Shown piece after piece: positions 34,147 to 44,000 of a stretch of 64,000 nt of DNA. A program made the translations under genes and the position numbers. The stretch spans positions 2,666,001 through 2,730,000 of the forward strand of contig ML978121.1 of assembly GCA_010015805.1 (NCBI GenBank), in the 5' to 3' direction. Position 1 is the stretch's first letter. Each line of letters begins with the position of its first letter. Origin of the DNA: Rhizodiscina lignyota. Lineage: Eukaryota; Ascomycota; Dothideomycetes; Aulographales; Rhizodiscinaceae. The notes under the pieces are model-generated. The model worked only from the letters and a program-made list of their open reading frames with translations. It was not told the DNA's origin and did not search any database.

Positions 34147-34520
34147 AATAAAGAGCATTGAACCAATAATGAAAATTACATTCAAGGGTTAATTTCTGAG
34201 TACTTCATGGTGCTTCCGTTCAATTTGCACTTCATACGGTTCGTGCAAAAGGTGCGAACCAATAAAAGAGCTGCAGAGCATGATTGAATCATCTTTTGCT
34301 CTACCTGCTTGCTTACAGGTTAGATATACCAACCGAAACATGATAAACACTTAATCAGTGGGTGAGCATCAATAAAATAGCTCCAGGACACAATTGGATG
34401 ACTTCTCCAGCAAGCAGCTACACTGGGCAAGAAATGGATAACCGAACATGCAACAAACGCTCTACGAACGTGTGAGGACAAATAAAATAGTCCTGATTGA
34501 ACTTAGTATTGTAGTCGTCG
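34147..34520. repeat. Degenerate tandem array with a 110-bp period
   Basis: AATAAAAGAGC at 34261, AATAAAATAGC at 34371 and AATAAAATAGT at 34481 are spaced exactly 110 bp. A weaker earlier copy, AATAAAGAGCATTGAA, is at 34147. Matching words recur at the same offsets (CATGATTGAATCAT and CACAATTGGATGACT; AACCGAAACATG and AACCGAACATGC). The array fills the gap between the convergent polymerase eta and monooxygenase genes. Its AATAAA words could act as polyadenylation signals on the plus strand. Confidence 0.65.
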
Positions 34521-34551
34521 TCGGGACCAGCTACTTGTTACCCTCGAGAAT

Positions 34552-35922
34552 CTACGTGGACGCCAAATTTACTCTAAAAATCCTCTTTGCTGTGTCCAAC
34601 TCTCCCTCTAGGTCCTCTGTCCATATCCACTTGTATATGTCCCCCATCTCCTGCCTCGCCTCAAGATTGTTCTGCACTTCCATCATGATATCCCCTGATC
34701 GTCGGGAGTACTGCACCAGTGTCTGCGTCCGTGGTCTGCGCACCGCATCATACGCCATCAGCAATGCAGGCATCTCATCCGCATCTGTCAATTCGCCGAA
34801 CAGGTTACCAAGGACAAATGCGTCCTCCATAGCCATGCCTGCGCCAGCTCCGGTATGTGGTGTCGATGCGTGTGCAGCGTCGCCCATCAACGCAACCGCC
34901 CCACTCGAATGTACGTAGGGCTCGTTGTGCGGCAGGTGGAACAGCGCCCAGCGATCACAAGGGGAAAACCTCTCCATCAGTTCAAGCGACGGCGGATGCC
35001 AACCTTTCAAATCGTGCATCATCGTCTCTTTCCCTGCCGGAAGCACCCATTGTTCGCTCGGCCAGACAGGCGGTTCACCGCTATTTGGATCCCAGCTTGG
35101 ATCGCGTCTGATAATGATCATATTGTAGAAGGCACCCCCGGAAACGGGATACTGCGCCGAGTAGCCCGTATACGCTGAGTAGAGACTGCCTGTTGTCCCT
35201 AGCTTTTCACCCAGAACTCTCTTCGCTTCTTCCGTAGGCACGAGGCAGCGATAGGCAAAGTCACCGGTATATACGGGCTCGACTTCGCGTCCTGTGCCGC
35301 GCATCACGGCCTTCCTTACGGCGGACTTGATCCCATCACACCCAATAACTACGTCTGCCGTGGCAGTCGTGCCGTCTGCGAAGGAAAGCTTGACCGCTCC
35401 TCCCTCACCACGCTCTTCTGGTGTGACAATCTCGAAATCAACAAATGTCTTCTGGAACGACACATTCTCCATCGGAATCAGCTTCACCATCTCGTCCAGA
35501 AGCTGCGCCCTGTGAACGCAACTTCTCGCTCTCGCATCCAACTTCAAATCCTCTGGATTCGAATAGGGGATCTGGTAGATGACCTCTCCTGGCTTTGCGC
35601 CCTCTGCATTGCCTCGTCCGGGCATGCCATGCCGCACGTTGAACCAGAGGGCCTCCGTTCCTGGAGAGGCATCATATGTCGCGCAGCGCTTGTAAGCTGC
35701 GATCAGTCTCTCGTCTATGAGGCCAATGGCTCGCACGGCGTTGGCGCCAGATGCGACGCCGGCCCCTATTTCAGAGAAGGCGGGCGCTGCTTCCCAGATG
35801 TGCGGGGAAAGATGAGGGTATTTGAGAAGCCCAATGGTAAGTGCCAAGCCACCAATGCCACCGCCGACGACGGCTATGCGAATCTCCTTGGGAGATTTGG
35901 TGCCATTTGTTGAAGAGCTCAT
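34552..35922 (-). CDS. FAD-dependent monooxygenase, salicylate hydroxylase-like
   Basis: Class A flavoprotein monooxygenase, 456 residues in one exon. The N-terminal Rossmann motif is IRIAVVGGGIGGLALTIGLL, with a Glu (IWEAAPAF) binding FAD ribose. The middle DG motif is DVVIGCDGIKSAVRKAVMRG. The GD motif is ALMGDAAHASTPHTGAGAGM followed by AMEDAFVLGNL. All three match the salicylate 1-monooxygenase-like group, which decarboxylates and hydroxylates aromatic acids using NAD(P)H and oxygen. The aromatic substrate is inferred from family only; a role in degrading phenolics or in secondary metabolism is possible. No signal peptide, so cytosolic. Confidence 0.9.
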   Translation of the reverse strand: MSSSTNGTKSPKEIRIAVVGGGIGGLALTIGLLKYPHLSPHIWEAAPAFSEIGAGVASGANAVRAIGLIDERLIAAYKRCATYDASPGTEALWFNVRHGMPGRGNAEGAKPGEVIYQIPYSNPEDLKLDARARSCVHRAQLLDEMVKLIPMENVSFQKTFVDFEIVTPEERGEGGAVKLSFADGTTATADVVIGCDGIKSAVRKAVMRGTGREVEPVYTGDFAYRCLVPTEEAKRVLGEKLGTTGSLYSAYTGYSAQYPVSGGAFYNMIIIRRDPSWDPNSGEPPVWPSEQWVLPAGKETMMHDLKGWHPPSLELMERFSPCDRWALFHLPHNEPYVHSSGAVALMGDAAHASTPHTGAGAGMAMEDAFVLGNLFGELTDADEMPALLMAYDAVRRPRTQTLVQYSRRSGDIMMEVQNNLEARQEMGDIYKWIWTEDLEGELDTAKRIFRVNLAST

Positions 35923-36420
35923 GACGTCCTATACCAGTTTCTCCTTCTCGATTGTTAATAGACTGAAGGGAATACGTTGTAAGAATCTTCTTCTCTAAGA
36001 CCCCTACACTTCTATCATGCCCATATATTATTTGTAAAAGTAAAAAGAGCTGCAGCACGCAACTTCTTCCATTCCTGGGCGGATTTGAGGCAGACATCGA
36101 AGTGCTTTTAAGGTTATTACTCCTTTATGCACGGACACGAAAGTTGGGCGACAGTGGAGACTTCTGAGACACGGCTTGGTCCTTCATGGATCTTTGTCGG
36201 CCAGCGTTGTCAGCGATTTACCGATCTTCATCTTCGGCTTACCCAGCATTCCGTCGCGTCACCATCGCCATGCCGCAATGTCAGCGGTATTTACTTGATC
36301 GCAACAGAGTACAATCAAGCCAATGGAATGCCATGAAGCAATAATTCGACCGTCTAAACGCAAAGAGATGCCGTTTTCGCCTTCATCTTGATAATTTCAA
36401 TCGCCGACTGAAGATGCCCA
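35923..36420. other. Intergenic region left of the first MITE-like element
   Basis: About 500 bp with no supported gene. It contains the promoter of the minus-strand monooxygenase. Confidence 0.5.
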
Positions 36421-36427
36421 GCCCGAG

Positions 36428-36660
36428 CACGCGGGTGACAAAATAGTTGAGCCCGATTGACCTGAACGGCTGTAGTAATAATCAGCATTGTTCTTCAGCA
36501 CATACGAGAGCATCTCTAAAACCTCGATTATATAAATACTAGAGTATATTTATTAAAATCGTATAGCTTTAGTATATATAACCTATATTATCTAACGAGG
36601 ATATACATTCTCACGGTTCGATATATTACAGCCTCGACCCAACTATTTTGTCACCCACTT
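36428..36660. mobile_element. 233-bp MITE-like element, copy 1
   Basis: The ends are inverted repeats: left GGGTGACAAAATAGTTGAG (from 36433) and right CCCAACTATTTTGTCACCC (to about 36656). The element is exactly flanked by GCCCGAG at 36421-36427 and 36661-36667, a perfect 7-bp target duplication. The core is AT-rich with no coding frame, so the element is non-autonomous. A second copy of the same length and orientation lies at 38125. The superfamily cannot be assigned from a 7-bp duplication. Confidence 0.85.
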
Positions 36661-36905
36661 GCCCGAGTTACCGCAAGCTCGTTCGCCGAGCTGGTGGTGA
36701 CTCAGCAAGTTCCTACTACTTTCTCCACACCTGCCTCTCAACCATCTTCTTCGTTCCATAGAAATCATTTATGGGTTCTTGGCCGCGATGTGATGCTTCA
36801 GTGCTACCCTCGTGATTAAGCAGTGACGTCCTTCGTTCCGTTAAGCGGCGATTGCGACATGGACGGGCGGAAGATGGCGGTAGATTGAGGATGGGTAGGT
36901 TTGGA

Positions 36906-36911
36906 TATAAA
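36906..36911 (+). promoter_or_regulatory. TATA box of the quinone-oxidoreductase-like gene
   Basis: TATAAA lies 129 bp before the ATG at 37040, downstream of the first MITE-like element. Confidence 0.4.
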
Positions 36912-37039
36912 TGGAGAGGGGGAGATTTTCTTTCATTCATTGCAAATCAATTCAAATCGTGAGCTAAGTCACGTTATAATCGTCTCAATCGTCTCTCTCA
37001 TCCTCAACTTGTAATCTCGTCTTTCGCAGGATACCAACC

Positions 37040-38047
37040 ATGGCTCTTCCAAAGGTCCAAAAGGCAGTCTTCCACGACCTCAAAAACAACAATCTCTCCA
37101 TCATCTACGATTCTCCAGTCCCAGCACCGGACTTCAGGAAGCGCCAACACCTCGTCCACGTGATGACGACCTCTCCTTGCAACAATGAACTTACTTGGCC
37201 GATCAACTACCCGCACCACATGGATGCCGACCGCATCCCAATCCCATGCAATGACATGGCCGGAGTAGTCGTTGAAGCGCCCGAGGACTCTTCATTCCAA
37301 CCGGGTACTGCTGTATTCTGCCGAACGACTGCTGCAAGGACGGGAGATGCCAGAGAATACACGATTGCAATAGAAAGCGAGCTCGCGAAGAAGCCGGACT
37401 CCTTGGGATGGGACGAGGCTTGCGCTATGCCGCTCTCCGCTGAGACGGCGTGGCAATGTCTTTTTGACAAGAGTGGATTGGCTGTTCCTGGGAGTCCGCA
37501 TGTTGACGAAAATAAAGCCAAGCGCGTCCTGATCACAGGAGCATCGGGGAGCGTTGGCATGTGGGTCGTCCAGCTTGCAAAGGTGGCGGGAGTCGGCCAG
37601 ATCGTCGGCCTCGCCGGGGCTAACAGTGTGGGTTTTGTGAAGAGCTTAGGTGCTAATGAGGTCGTTGACTACAAAGCTATCAATCTCTCCACCTGGGGCG
37701 AGAGCGAAGGTGGCAAGAACAAGGTGGATCTTGTATTCGACTGTGTTGGAGGAAAGGCGCTGGGCAATTGCTGGAGCTGCGTTAAGGAGGGAGGTGTGCT
37801 GATAAGCGTCACTGATGTTCCGGAGACGTTCAAGCCGAAGGATTTCGTAGGGAACGTGACGAACTTCTTTTTCATCATGGTCTCGGATGGAAAGCAGCTG
37901 GAGAAAATTGCGGAATTGGTCGAGAAGGGTCTATGCAAGCCGTTCGTGGATAGCGTTTGGAACTTTGAGCAGTTTCAGAAGGCATTTGACCGCGTGGAGC
38001 TGAAGTCAGGATTGAAAGGAAAAGTAATCATTAAAGTTGAGGAGTAA
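37040..38047 (+). CDS. Zinc-independent medium-chain dehydrogenase/reductase (quinone oxidoreductase-like)
   Basis: 335 residues, one exon. MDR superfamily enzyme using NADPH or NADH to reduce an enone, enoyl or quinone substrate. The GroES-like half includes GVVVEAPEDSSFQPGTAVFC. The Rossmann half has the dinucleotide motif VLITGASGSVGMWVVQLAKV, then KSLGANEVVDY and LVFDCVGGKALG. The cysteine/histidine ligands of the catalytic zinc of classical alcohol dehydrogenases are absent, so the quinone-oxidoreductase/enoyl-reductase branch is favoured. Such fungal proteins are often stress-induced or sit in metabolite clusters. It is bracketed by two MITE-like elements, 373-379 bp upstream and 77 bp downstream. 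Confidence 0.88.
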   Translation: MALPKVQKAVFHDLKNNNLSIIYDSPVPAPDFRKRQHLVHVMTTSPCNNELTWPINYPHHMDADRIPIPCNDMAGVVVEAPEDSSFQPGTAVFCRTTAARTGDAREYTIAIESELAKKPDSLGWDEACAMPLSAETAWQCLFDKSGLAVPGSPHVDENKAKRVLITGASGSVGMWVVQLAKVAGVGQIVGLAGANSVGFVKSLGANEVVDYKAINLSTWGESEGGKNKVDLVFDCVGGKALGNCWSCVKEGGVLISVTDVPETFKPKDFVGNVTNFFFIMVSDGKQLEKIAELVEKGLCKPFVDSVWNFEQFQKAFDRVELKSGLKGKVIIKVEE

Positions 38048-38124
38048 CTGCTTCCCCTCGAATGTAGTGGCATCTAATAGAAGCTTTGAAGCTATTATCC
38101 TACGAGCGACTTCTGTTGGGTACC

Positions 38125-38357
38125 ACGAGGGTGACAAAATAGTGATATCCAATAAAGTTTGAATACATCTAGCAGAAGCGAGGTTTCTTCTTCAATGCTG
38201 GTAGGAGCATTTCTAAAAGGTTAATTAAATATATACTAGAGCTTATTTATCTAAAACACTTAACCTTAGGGTGTATAACGTACGTTAGTTATCGAGTATA
38301 TCCATCCTGGCGGTTCTATATATTACAGCCACGACTCAACTATTTTGTCACCCACTT
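38125..38357. mobile_element. 233-bp MITE-like element, copy 2
   Basis: Same length and orientation as copy 1. Left end GGGTGACAAAATAG (38129), right end CTCAACTATTTTGTCACCC (to 38353). Flanked by GGGTACC at 38118-38124 and 38358-38364, a perfect 7-bp duplication that extends by TT on both sides. The right halves match closely (CGGTTCTATATATTACAGCC here, CGGTTCGATATATTACAGCC in copy 1). Non-coding. An AATAAA at 38151, inside the element, lies 104 bp after the stop of the oxidoreductase gene. Confidence 0.85.
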
Positions 38358-38501
38358 GGGTACCCACACCACCAAAGTTTAGGTGCTAGTGCCCCTGCGG
38401 CCGGTACCGAGGACTTTGCCAAGAGAGCCGTCCCTGACAACACCAAAGCCAAAATCAACGTCCAGTCTATTCATCAATTGATTGGTTCTTAACTTTTTTA
38501 C

Positions 38502-38920
38502 TAAGTGTCCGTTAGGGTTTAATTAGTATATCTGGCCGATAGCGTGCGAGCAGAGCGAATGGTGATGCAATTATGCCTTGCAGCTCTTTAATTAGCTCTT
38601 ACCTTCGTATTAAGTACCCATTATGTCTTAATTGATGCATTTAGCCTGGAGGCATGCATGTAACGTGAAGGGTGATTCAATTATGCCCTAGAGATCTTTC
38701 ATTAGTTCTGACCTTCCTGCTAAGTATCCGTTATCTCTTAATTAACTTATCTGGCCAGTGGACATGTTGGTAGGGTAAAGTGTGATTCAATTATCCCCTG
38801 GAACTCTGTTATTACTTCTGACCTTCTCACGAAGCGTTCACTATGTCTTAATTAATATATCTATCCCGTCCCGGTATGGGTGGCGCGAAGGGTCATTTAA
38901 TTATGGCCTGGAGGCCCTGT
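38502..38920. repeat. Tandem array of four ~110-bp units
   Basis: Units begin at 38502 (TAAGTGTCCGTTAGGGTTTA), 38611 (TAAGTACCCATTATGTCTTA), 38721 (TAAGTATCCGTTATCTCTTA) and 38831 (GAAGCGTTCACTATGTCTTA). Periods are 109, 110 and 110 bp. Each unit also carries a GTGATTCAATTATGCCC-like block and, in most, a TTCTGACCTTC-like block at fixed offsets. Copies are about 65-75% alike. No coding frame. Confidence 0.8.
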
Positions 38921-39075
38921 AAACAAGCGAGAGCATCGGGGAAAGCTTAGAGAAGTGCAAAAGAGGCGAACCAGGGTACCGAGCCCTGGCATTTGAATGC
39001 CAATTTGTATGTCTATGAACAGAAAGTCTGGAGTCACCACGCTGCTCCGCAGCCAAGTTTTTATCCGCCGCCGCT

Positions 39076-39396
39076 CTACAGCATGCCTAGTTGGAGGCCA
39101 TGCGCTTCCTCACCAAGCCAATTGAGCATCTCCTGGTTCAAGATGAGGCCCACGTGGCCCACCGTCGCGTTGAACGCCTCAACCCCCTCCTCATTTCCCA
39201 CCGTCGCACCGCCAAGCTCATCCACGTCGTCATCGCCATCTTCCTCCTCTTCAACCTCCTCCTCGACCTCCTCCTCGACCTCCTCCTCCTGCACGAGCGC
39301 GAAGAGGGCGAGATGCTCCATTTCATCGTCCTTGAGGGCCTTCTGCGCCTTCTTCCAATCCTTGAGAACTGGTGCGGCGGAGGTGCGTGGAGACAT
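39076..39396 (-). CDS. Hypothetical acidic protein
   Basis: 106 codons from the ATG at 39396. Lys-rich start (APVLKDWKKAQKALKDDEM), then a Glu/Val heptad-like run (EEEVEEEVEEEVEEEEDGDD) and a hydrophobic tail. The opposite strand also has an open frame over the same repeat, so the case rests mainly on plausible composition. No family recognised. It could be a real small nuclear-type acidic protein or an artefact of a CTC/GAG repeat. Confidence 0.33.
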   Translation of the reverse strand: MSPRTSAAPVLKDWKKAQKALKDDEMEHLALFALVQEEEVEEEVEEEVEEEEDGDDDVDELGGATVGNEEGVEAFNATVGHVGLILNQEMLNWLGEEAHGLQLGML

Positions 39397-39570
39397 GATT
39401 AGAGTATGAAAGGTTTTGTGAAAGGGTTTTGACTATGACAGTTTTTGAGTATGATAGCTTCAGAGTATGACAGTTTTAGAGGATTCTGAAGAGAAGAAAG
39501 TGGAATGTCTGGCAAAGATGTAAAGGTGATATGTTTATTAGCGCGATTTCACACCTATTATTCTATTGTA

Positions 39571-40059
39571 CTATTGTCCTATTGTCCTATTGTCTCGTCC
39601 CATTGTACCATTTATTGTAGTACGTAGCTCTGGCTCGTAGGATTCCGAGATAGCAATGTGATGGGAAAGCCACCATTCGAACATGGTCTGCATCGTGTCG
39701 ATGTGTATTTCCTGGAAGCCATAGCCTGCGATGGACGTGTTGAAAACTTCGTCATGAACGTTTCGTTTCACCAACATCACTGCTTGACTTCTGTCAACGA
39801 CCTTGAACTCATGTGTGTCGATGTTGCCGCTGCCATTGTCGGCACGGAGGGTCTTAATAATTTCGTATGAATTGTTCAATAGAATACTGACGCCTCCTGC
39901 AGTGCTCCCGGTGGCCGCGCAGGTCGCCTGAATGTAGGTCCAGTGTGGTTCGCCAATGCAGGTGGCGGGCGGACCGGCATAACTTTTAACTGTCTTTGAA
40001 CTCCGAAGGCTGGAAGAATGGATAATCCGATGCCTAATCCCGGCCCATGTCACGTGCAC
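39571..40059 (-). CDS. Hypothetical protein, start uncertain
   Basis: An open frame of about 162 codons with fairly protein-like composition (PPATCIGEPHWTYIQATCAA, FKVVDRSQAVMLVKRNV, MFEWWLSHHIAISESYEPEL) and two N-glycosylation motifs. It has no ATG at its upstream end (the frame opens at GTG), so the true start or a 5' exon is unknown. No domain recognised. The sequence 40060-40125 upstream is the promoter of mL60. Confidence 0.33.
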   Translation of the reverse strand: MHVTWAGIRHRIIHSSSLRSSKTVKSYAGPPATCIGEPHWTYIQATCAATGSTAGGVSILLNNSYEIIKTLRADNGSGNIDTHEFKVVDRSQAVMLVKRNVHDEVFNTSIAGYGFQEIHIDTMQTMFEWWLSHHIAISESYEPELRTTINGTMGRDNRTIGQ

Positions 40060-40125
40060 CTACTATATCCGCGTCTGCATCTTAACCTTTGAGATGGAGC
40101 TTCCTTCGCGGCTTCAATCAAGATA

Positions 40126-40703
40126 ATGTTCGGTCCCTTCCGTCCAACCTTCTCCCTCTTCGGAGGTCTCCTCTGGTATGCCATGTTCTCCTCCCAGTTC
40201 TCAACTCGTCCTCCCGCTCTTCCACTACTTCCATCTCACCCGATCGCATCTTATCCACATGCTAACCTTCCACAGGAAGCGCCCATGGCGCATGTCCCGA
40301 CCCCAGAAGTACCGGCTCCGCCAACGCTTACGCCGCGTCGATAGCATCGTCGCGACCGTCGACGCCGCATTGTCGAAGAAGGGGCTCACAACGCGCAGTC
40401 TGGAGAGATGGAAGGCAGAGATGCCGACGGAGGAGGAGATGCGGCCGAAGGACAAGTACACGATGTTTGATCGGAAGGTGAAGGGGTATCGGAAAGGAGT
40501 GCACAGTATGTTTGCCTCTATCTCTCATTTTGGCTTCGGCTTGGGCGCAAAAATTTGGATGGCAGAGGTGGAGCTGGGTTCAAAGAGCGATTGATCTGGC
40601 AGAGGGAGGAATTGCTATTGGAGAGATACAACGGCTAACAAACATCACAGAACTACCAAAGTGGACGAGAATATCGCAACGACTCAATCCGCCCGGTTAT
40701 TGA
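40126..40703 (+). CDS. mrpl31: Mitochondrial large ribosomal subunit protein mL60 (MRPL31)
   Basis: Component of the fungal mitochondrial large ribosomal subunit. Exons 40126-40175, 40276-40505 and 40651-40703 give 110 residues. Introns are 100 and 145 nt with CTAAC branch sites just before the acceptors. The spliced product has the family pattern throughout: MFGPFRPTFSLFGGLLWKRP, WRMSRPQKYRLRQRLRRVD, LERWKAEMPTEEEMRPKDKY and the terminal LPKWTRISQRLNPPGY. Length and the basic N-terminal half are as expected. The splice in exon 3 depends on recognising the conserved tail. Confidence 0.92.
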
Positions 40704-41036
40704 GGATAAAAATATGGATTTAGCATTTCTGGGCGCACATGGCACAATGTCTGTACAATACCGGGTTCGAGGGTCACTCGATTTATACCGTTCAGCATTC
40801 AAATGTCTGGGTCTAATTTTCAGAGGAGATATGATCTCGATTGGACAATTTCATGTACAAAACTGCCAGTCTATGAGTAGAGCGACTTGCTCAGCTTATC
40901 CGACCATGCTTCTTTGTTCCAATCCTACCTTTGTGGCATATTGGGTGGCCATTTTCCTAACCCAACGCCTGCAAATGCTAATATCGTCGCATCAACCCGC
41001 AAACTCCTATACGCCCTTCGATTCAATTCGCATCGC
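40704..41036. other. Intergenic region between convergent genes
   Basis: 330 bp, no coding frame supported. Confidence 0.5.
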
Positions 41037-44000
41037 CTAAGCACCCGCTCTCGCCGTTCCAGGTGCATGAGAGGCGGTAGCATTCGTACTCCTCCTCTCC
41101 CCAAAATTGTGCAGCCTCTCTCCAATGAGGTACACCTCGTCCCTAATCCTGCCCCTCCACCTATCCATCTTCCGGCCCAAAACCATAACAAGCCAGCCCA
41201 GCATTGCCGCACCCGCCGTCGCAGGATATTGCATCCTGAATAGCAGCGTGCTAATGCCTTCATCCGCCCCCCTGAAAAGCGTTGAATTGAGCACTACGCC
41301 AAAGGCCAAGGGTGCGAATAGCAAAAATGAGAAGATGAGTGCAGACGGCAGTATGAAGTAACGCGTCGCAAGCTTGGCGGATGGGTCAAGATAACCTCCT
41401 TCCGCCGTGACGGCACGGGCGGCACGTGCGAGGACTGAGTCTCGGTCGTACATGACGATGCGAGTAGCAATGCGGACATAGAGGACGCCAAGTGTCCAAT
41501 CTTGGACTAGATGAATCGTGTGTTCTGCAACCGTGGTGTTCGCAGCAGTAGCAGTTAATGCTGTCTCGGCTCCAGGAGTTTGATCTGCGCCCGCGAGAGA
41601 ATGCAGAGGGATGAGAACATAAAGTTCCAGGATGGTCGAGAAGACCAGAGGTAGCAACCCGACGAGGCAACCGTAGACATAAACAATACGAGCCGCGCGG
41701 AGGATGTACTTGGTGGTTGTATTAACAGCCCGTCTAAGTAATGAGATGGACCATAACGACGGGTAGAGACGCTGGAGCTTCTGCTTTGACAAAGCGAGGA
41801 CTGGGCGAAGATGAAGGGCGAGGTATAGAAGGCCTCCGAGAGTGTAGATGCCGAGAGAAAAGGCGTAAATGTCGTTTACCCGTTCCTTGTCATCAAATCC
41901 GGTCGATCGGAGGCTGGAGAAGCGCTTGACCATCGATCGTCCCACTAGTAGCGGCACCACAGTGATGCCACATCCCGTCACTGCGGCAAAGAACCAAATA
42001 GTAACCACAAAGGCACTGATGCGTGCACCGAACCAGGGTGGGATGTAGACCATCTTAGTCTGAGTTGAGTCGGCAGCGTGAATGCCTTCGTTGTCGGGCT
42101 TTTTGTCCTTGCGAGTATTGTTCTCGTTGACTTCCACAAAGACTGGCTCACCCTTTGGTATGCGAACCTGATCGCTTGCGGGAGCACGCACGTAACGGCC
42201 ATCCTTTATGAAGTGAACCTCAGGGTGTATATTGTTCACCCACTGGCTGGGTTTTCCATTGACGGGACTCTTTGCGTCAGCTTTGAACCTCAGCAGCCAG
42301 CTGCGCCACGATTTTCTCACATGCCGGCCCTCCTCATCATGTCGTCGTTCGCCAAACAGAAAGTCTGAGAGGCGTAAGAACCTTGCGCATCGTCGGAACC
42401 ACCACTTGTACATCGCATGGAGTCCGTCGCTCGGTTTGGCACTCTTGACAACAATCGGCGTGAAGAAATTGTAGAAGAGGATGTCCAGCGGAAATTCGAT
42501 GCTGCTCCTGCTGCTTGACCAATGCAGTGGTAGCACGCTGCCGAACGCTGCCCATAGGCTCCAAACGACGCCGCCGAGGCAAAGCATGATCAGTGCGCCG
42601 TAGACAATGGCGCTAAACGCAATCTTCCGAAGCTGCGTTGCAACACTGCGCTCCAGGACATCTCGTACCGGATGGAAAGTCGGATCGTCTGGATCGCGAA
42701 TGAAGTACAAAACGCCAGTTCGCATGATCTTGCGGCACATGCTCACAAAGAGCGCGAAGTGGAACATGTAGCACGTGCCGACGAACCAGTGCACAAAGCC
42801 GCTCTTCCAGGGACTTCCGATCGCAAAGATTACTCTGCTAGCGACGCTGGCATTTTCAAACAGCGGCAGTAAAGCGAGATCGAGCAGGAATCCGCAGAAG
42901 AGCGGGAATGCAATCATTTCAATTGAAATGATGAGGATGACCTTGCACACGCCCCCAGCTTGGGTGAGGACATCGATAATCGCTTGCTCCGCTTGGCGAA
43001 TCTTACCCTCCGAGAACAGCGGCGGAGACCAAGAGAGATAGATGCAACCGACGAGTGCGAACGAGAGGTAGCCAATCATGATGGCGAGCGTGCGATCAGT
43101 GGCAGACCAGAAGGCTAGAGATGGATCGAGAGGGGCTACATCGACTGCGTTGGTGAGCGTCGAGTTGTTGACAACCGGACCGGCAGCATGACTCCAGAAG
43201 GACAAATTAATCTTGATGCTACTTAGGTAGCTAACGACAGCCATGATATCATTGGCGAGGTCGTTTAAGAGGAAAGAGATGGCGAGTCGTGCAGCAGATA
43301 GCGGCGATCCGGATATGCCTGAATTGTAGATGTTCGCGGTCGAGTTCCCGAACAACGCAAGTTTCCCGAATAGCTGTGCCTCTATATTCTTCAACGCAGC
43401 GTGAGAGGCGATGCTCGCATGGAGGTAGTCTGCATCAGCAGGCCACTGAGCTCCAAGAGTCATATTACCTAGCCTCTGCCACGCCGGATCCATGATGTTT
43501 CTTGCGGGTTCGATGATCACCTCGAGCGATACGCTTGTCTCCATTCCCATAACAAGCTTGTACAGGAAGGATAGTCCAGCGCCAGAGTAGTATAAGACAC
43601 CTCCAATGAAGAAGAGGACTACATCAGCGATGAATCCTTCCACGGTAGAGATGAAAGTCATTGGGATCTCAAACCACATGGCAAGAGGGCTACCGAGGAA
43701 CAGCAGTATCATCTTTCCCCAGGTATACGGGAACCAGACCGCCGTTGCAACAGTCAGCGAGATTAACACAGCGCTGAAAAGTGCGTTCTGGAAAAGGCCA
43801 GTCAGAGGTCCTTGCATACCAATCAGTTCCAGTATGCCCTCTAGATCCTCTGCGTCGTCAATTGCATCCTGTTCATTGATGTCAATTCCGGCTTGAGCTG
43901 CAGCTGCTGCGACTTCTGGATCCTGGCCCTGATTGAGCGGTTGTGCCGGTGGGAGATCTTGATCTGCTTGCTGAAGCGCTGGTTGAGCATCTTCAAATGG

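Noticed and set aside
36601-36640. GGTTCGA word resembling a tRNA B box
   Set aside because: It lies inside the first MITE-like element with no A box or cloverleaf around it.
39091-39402. Leu/Arg-rich plus-strand open frame opposite the acidic ORF
   Set aside because: It is the reverse reading of a GAG/CTC repeat; the minus-strand composition is more protein-like.
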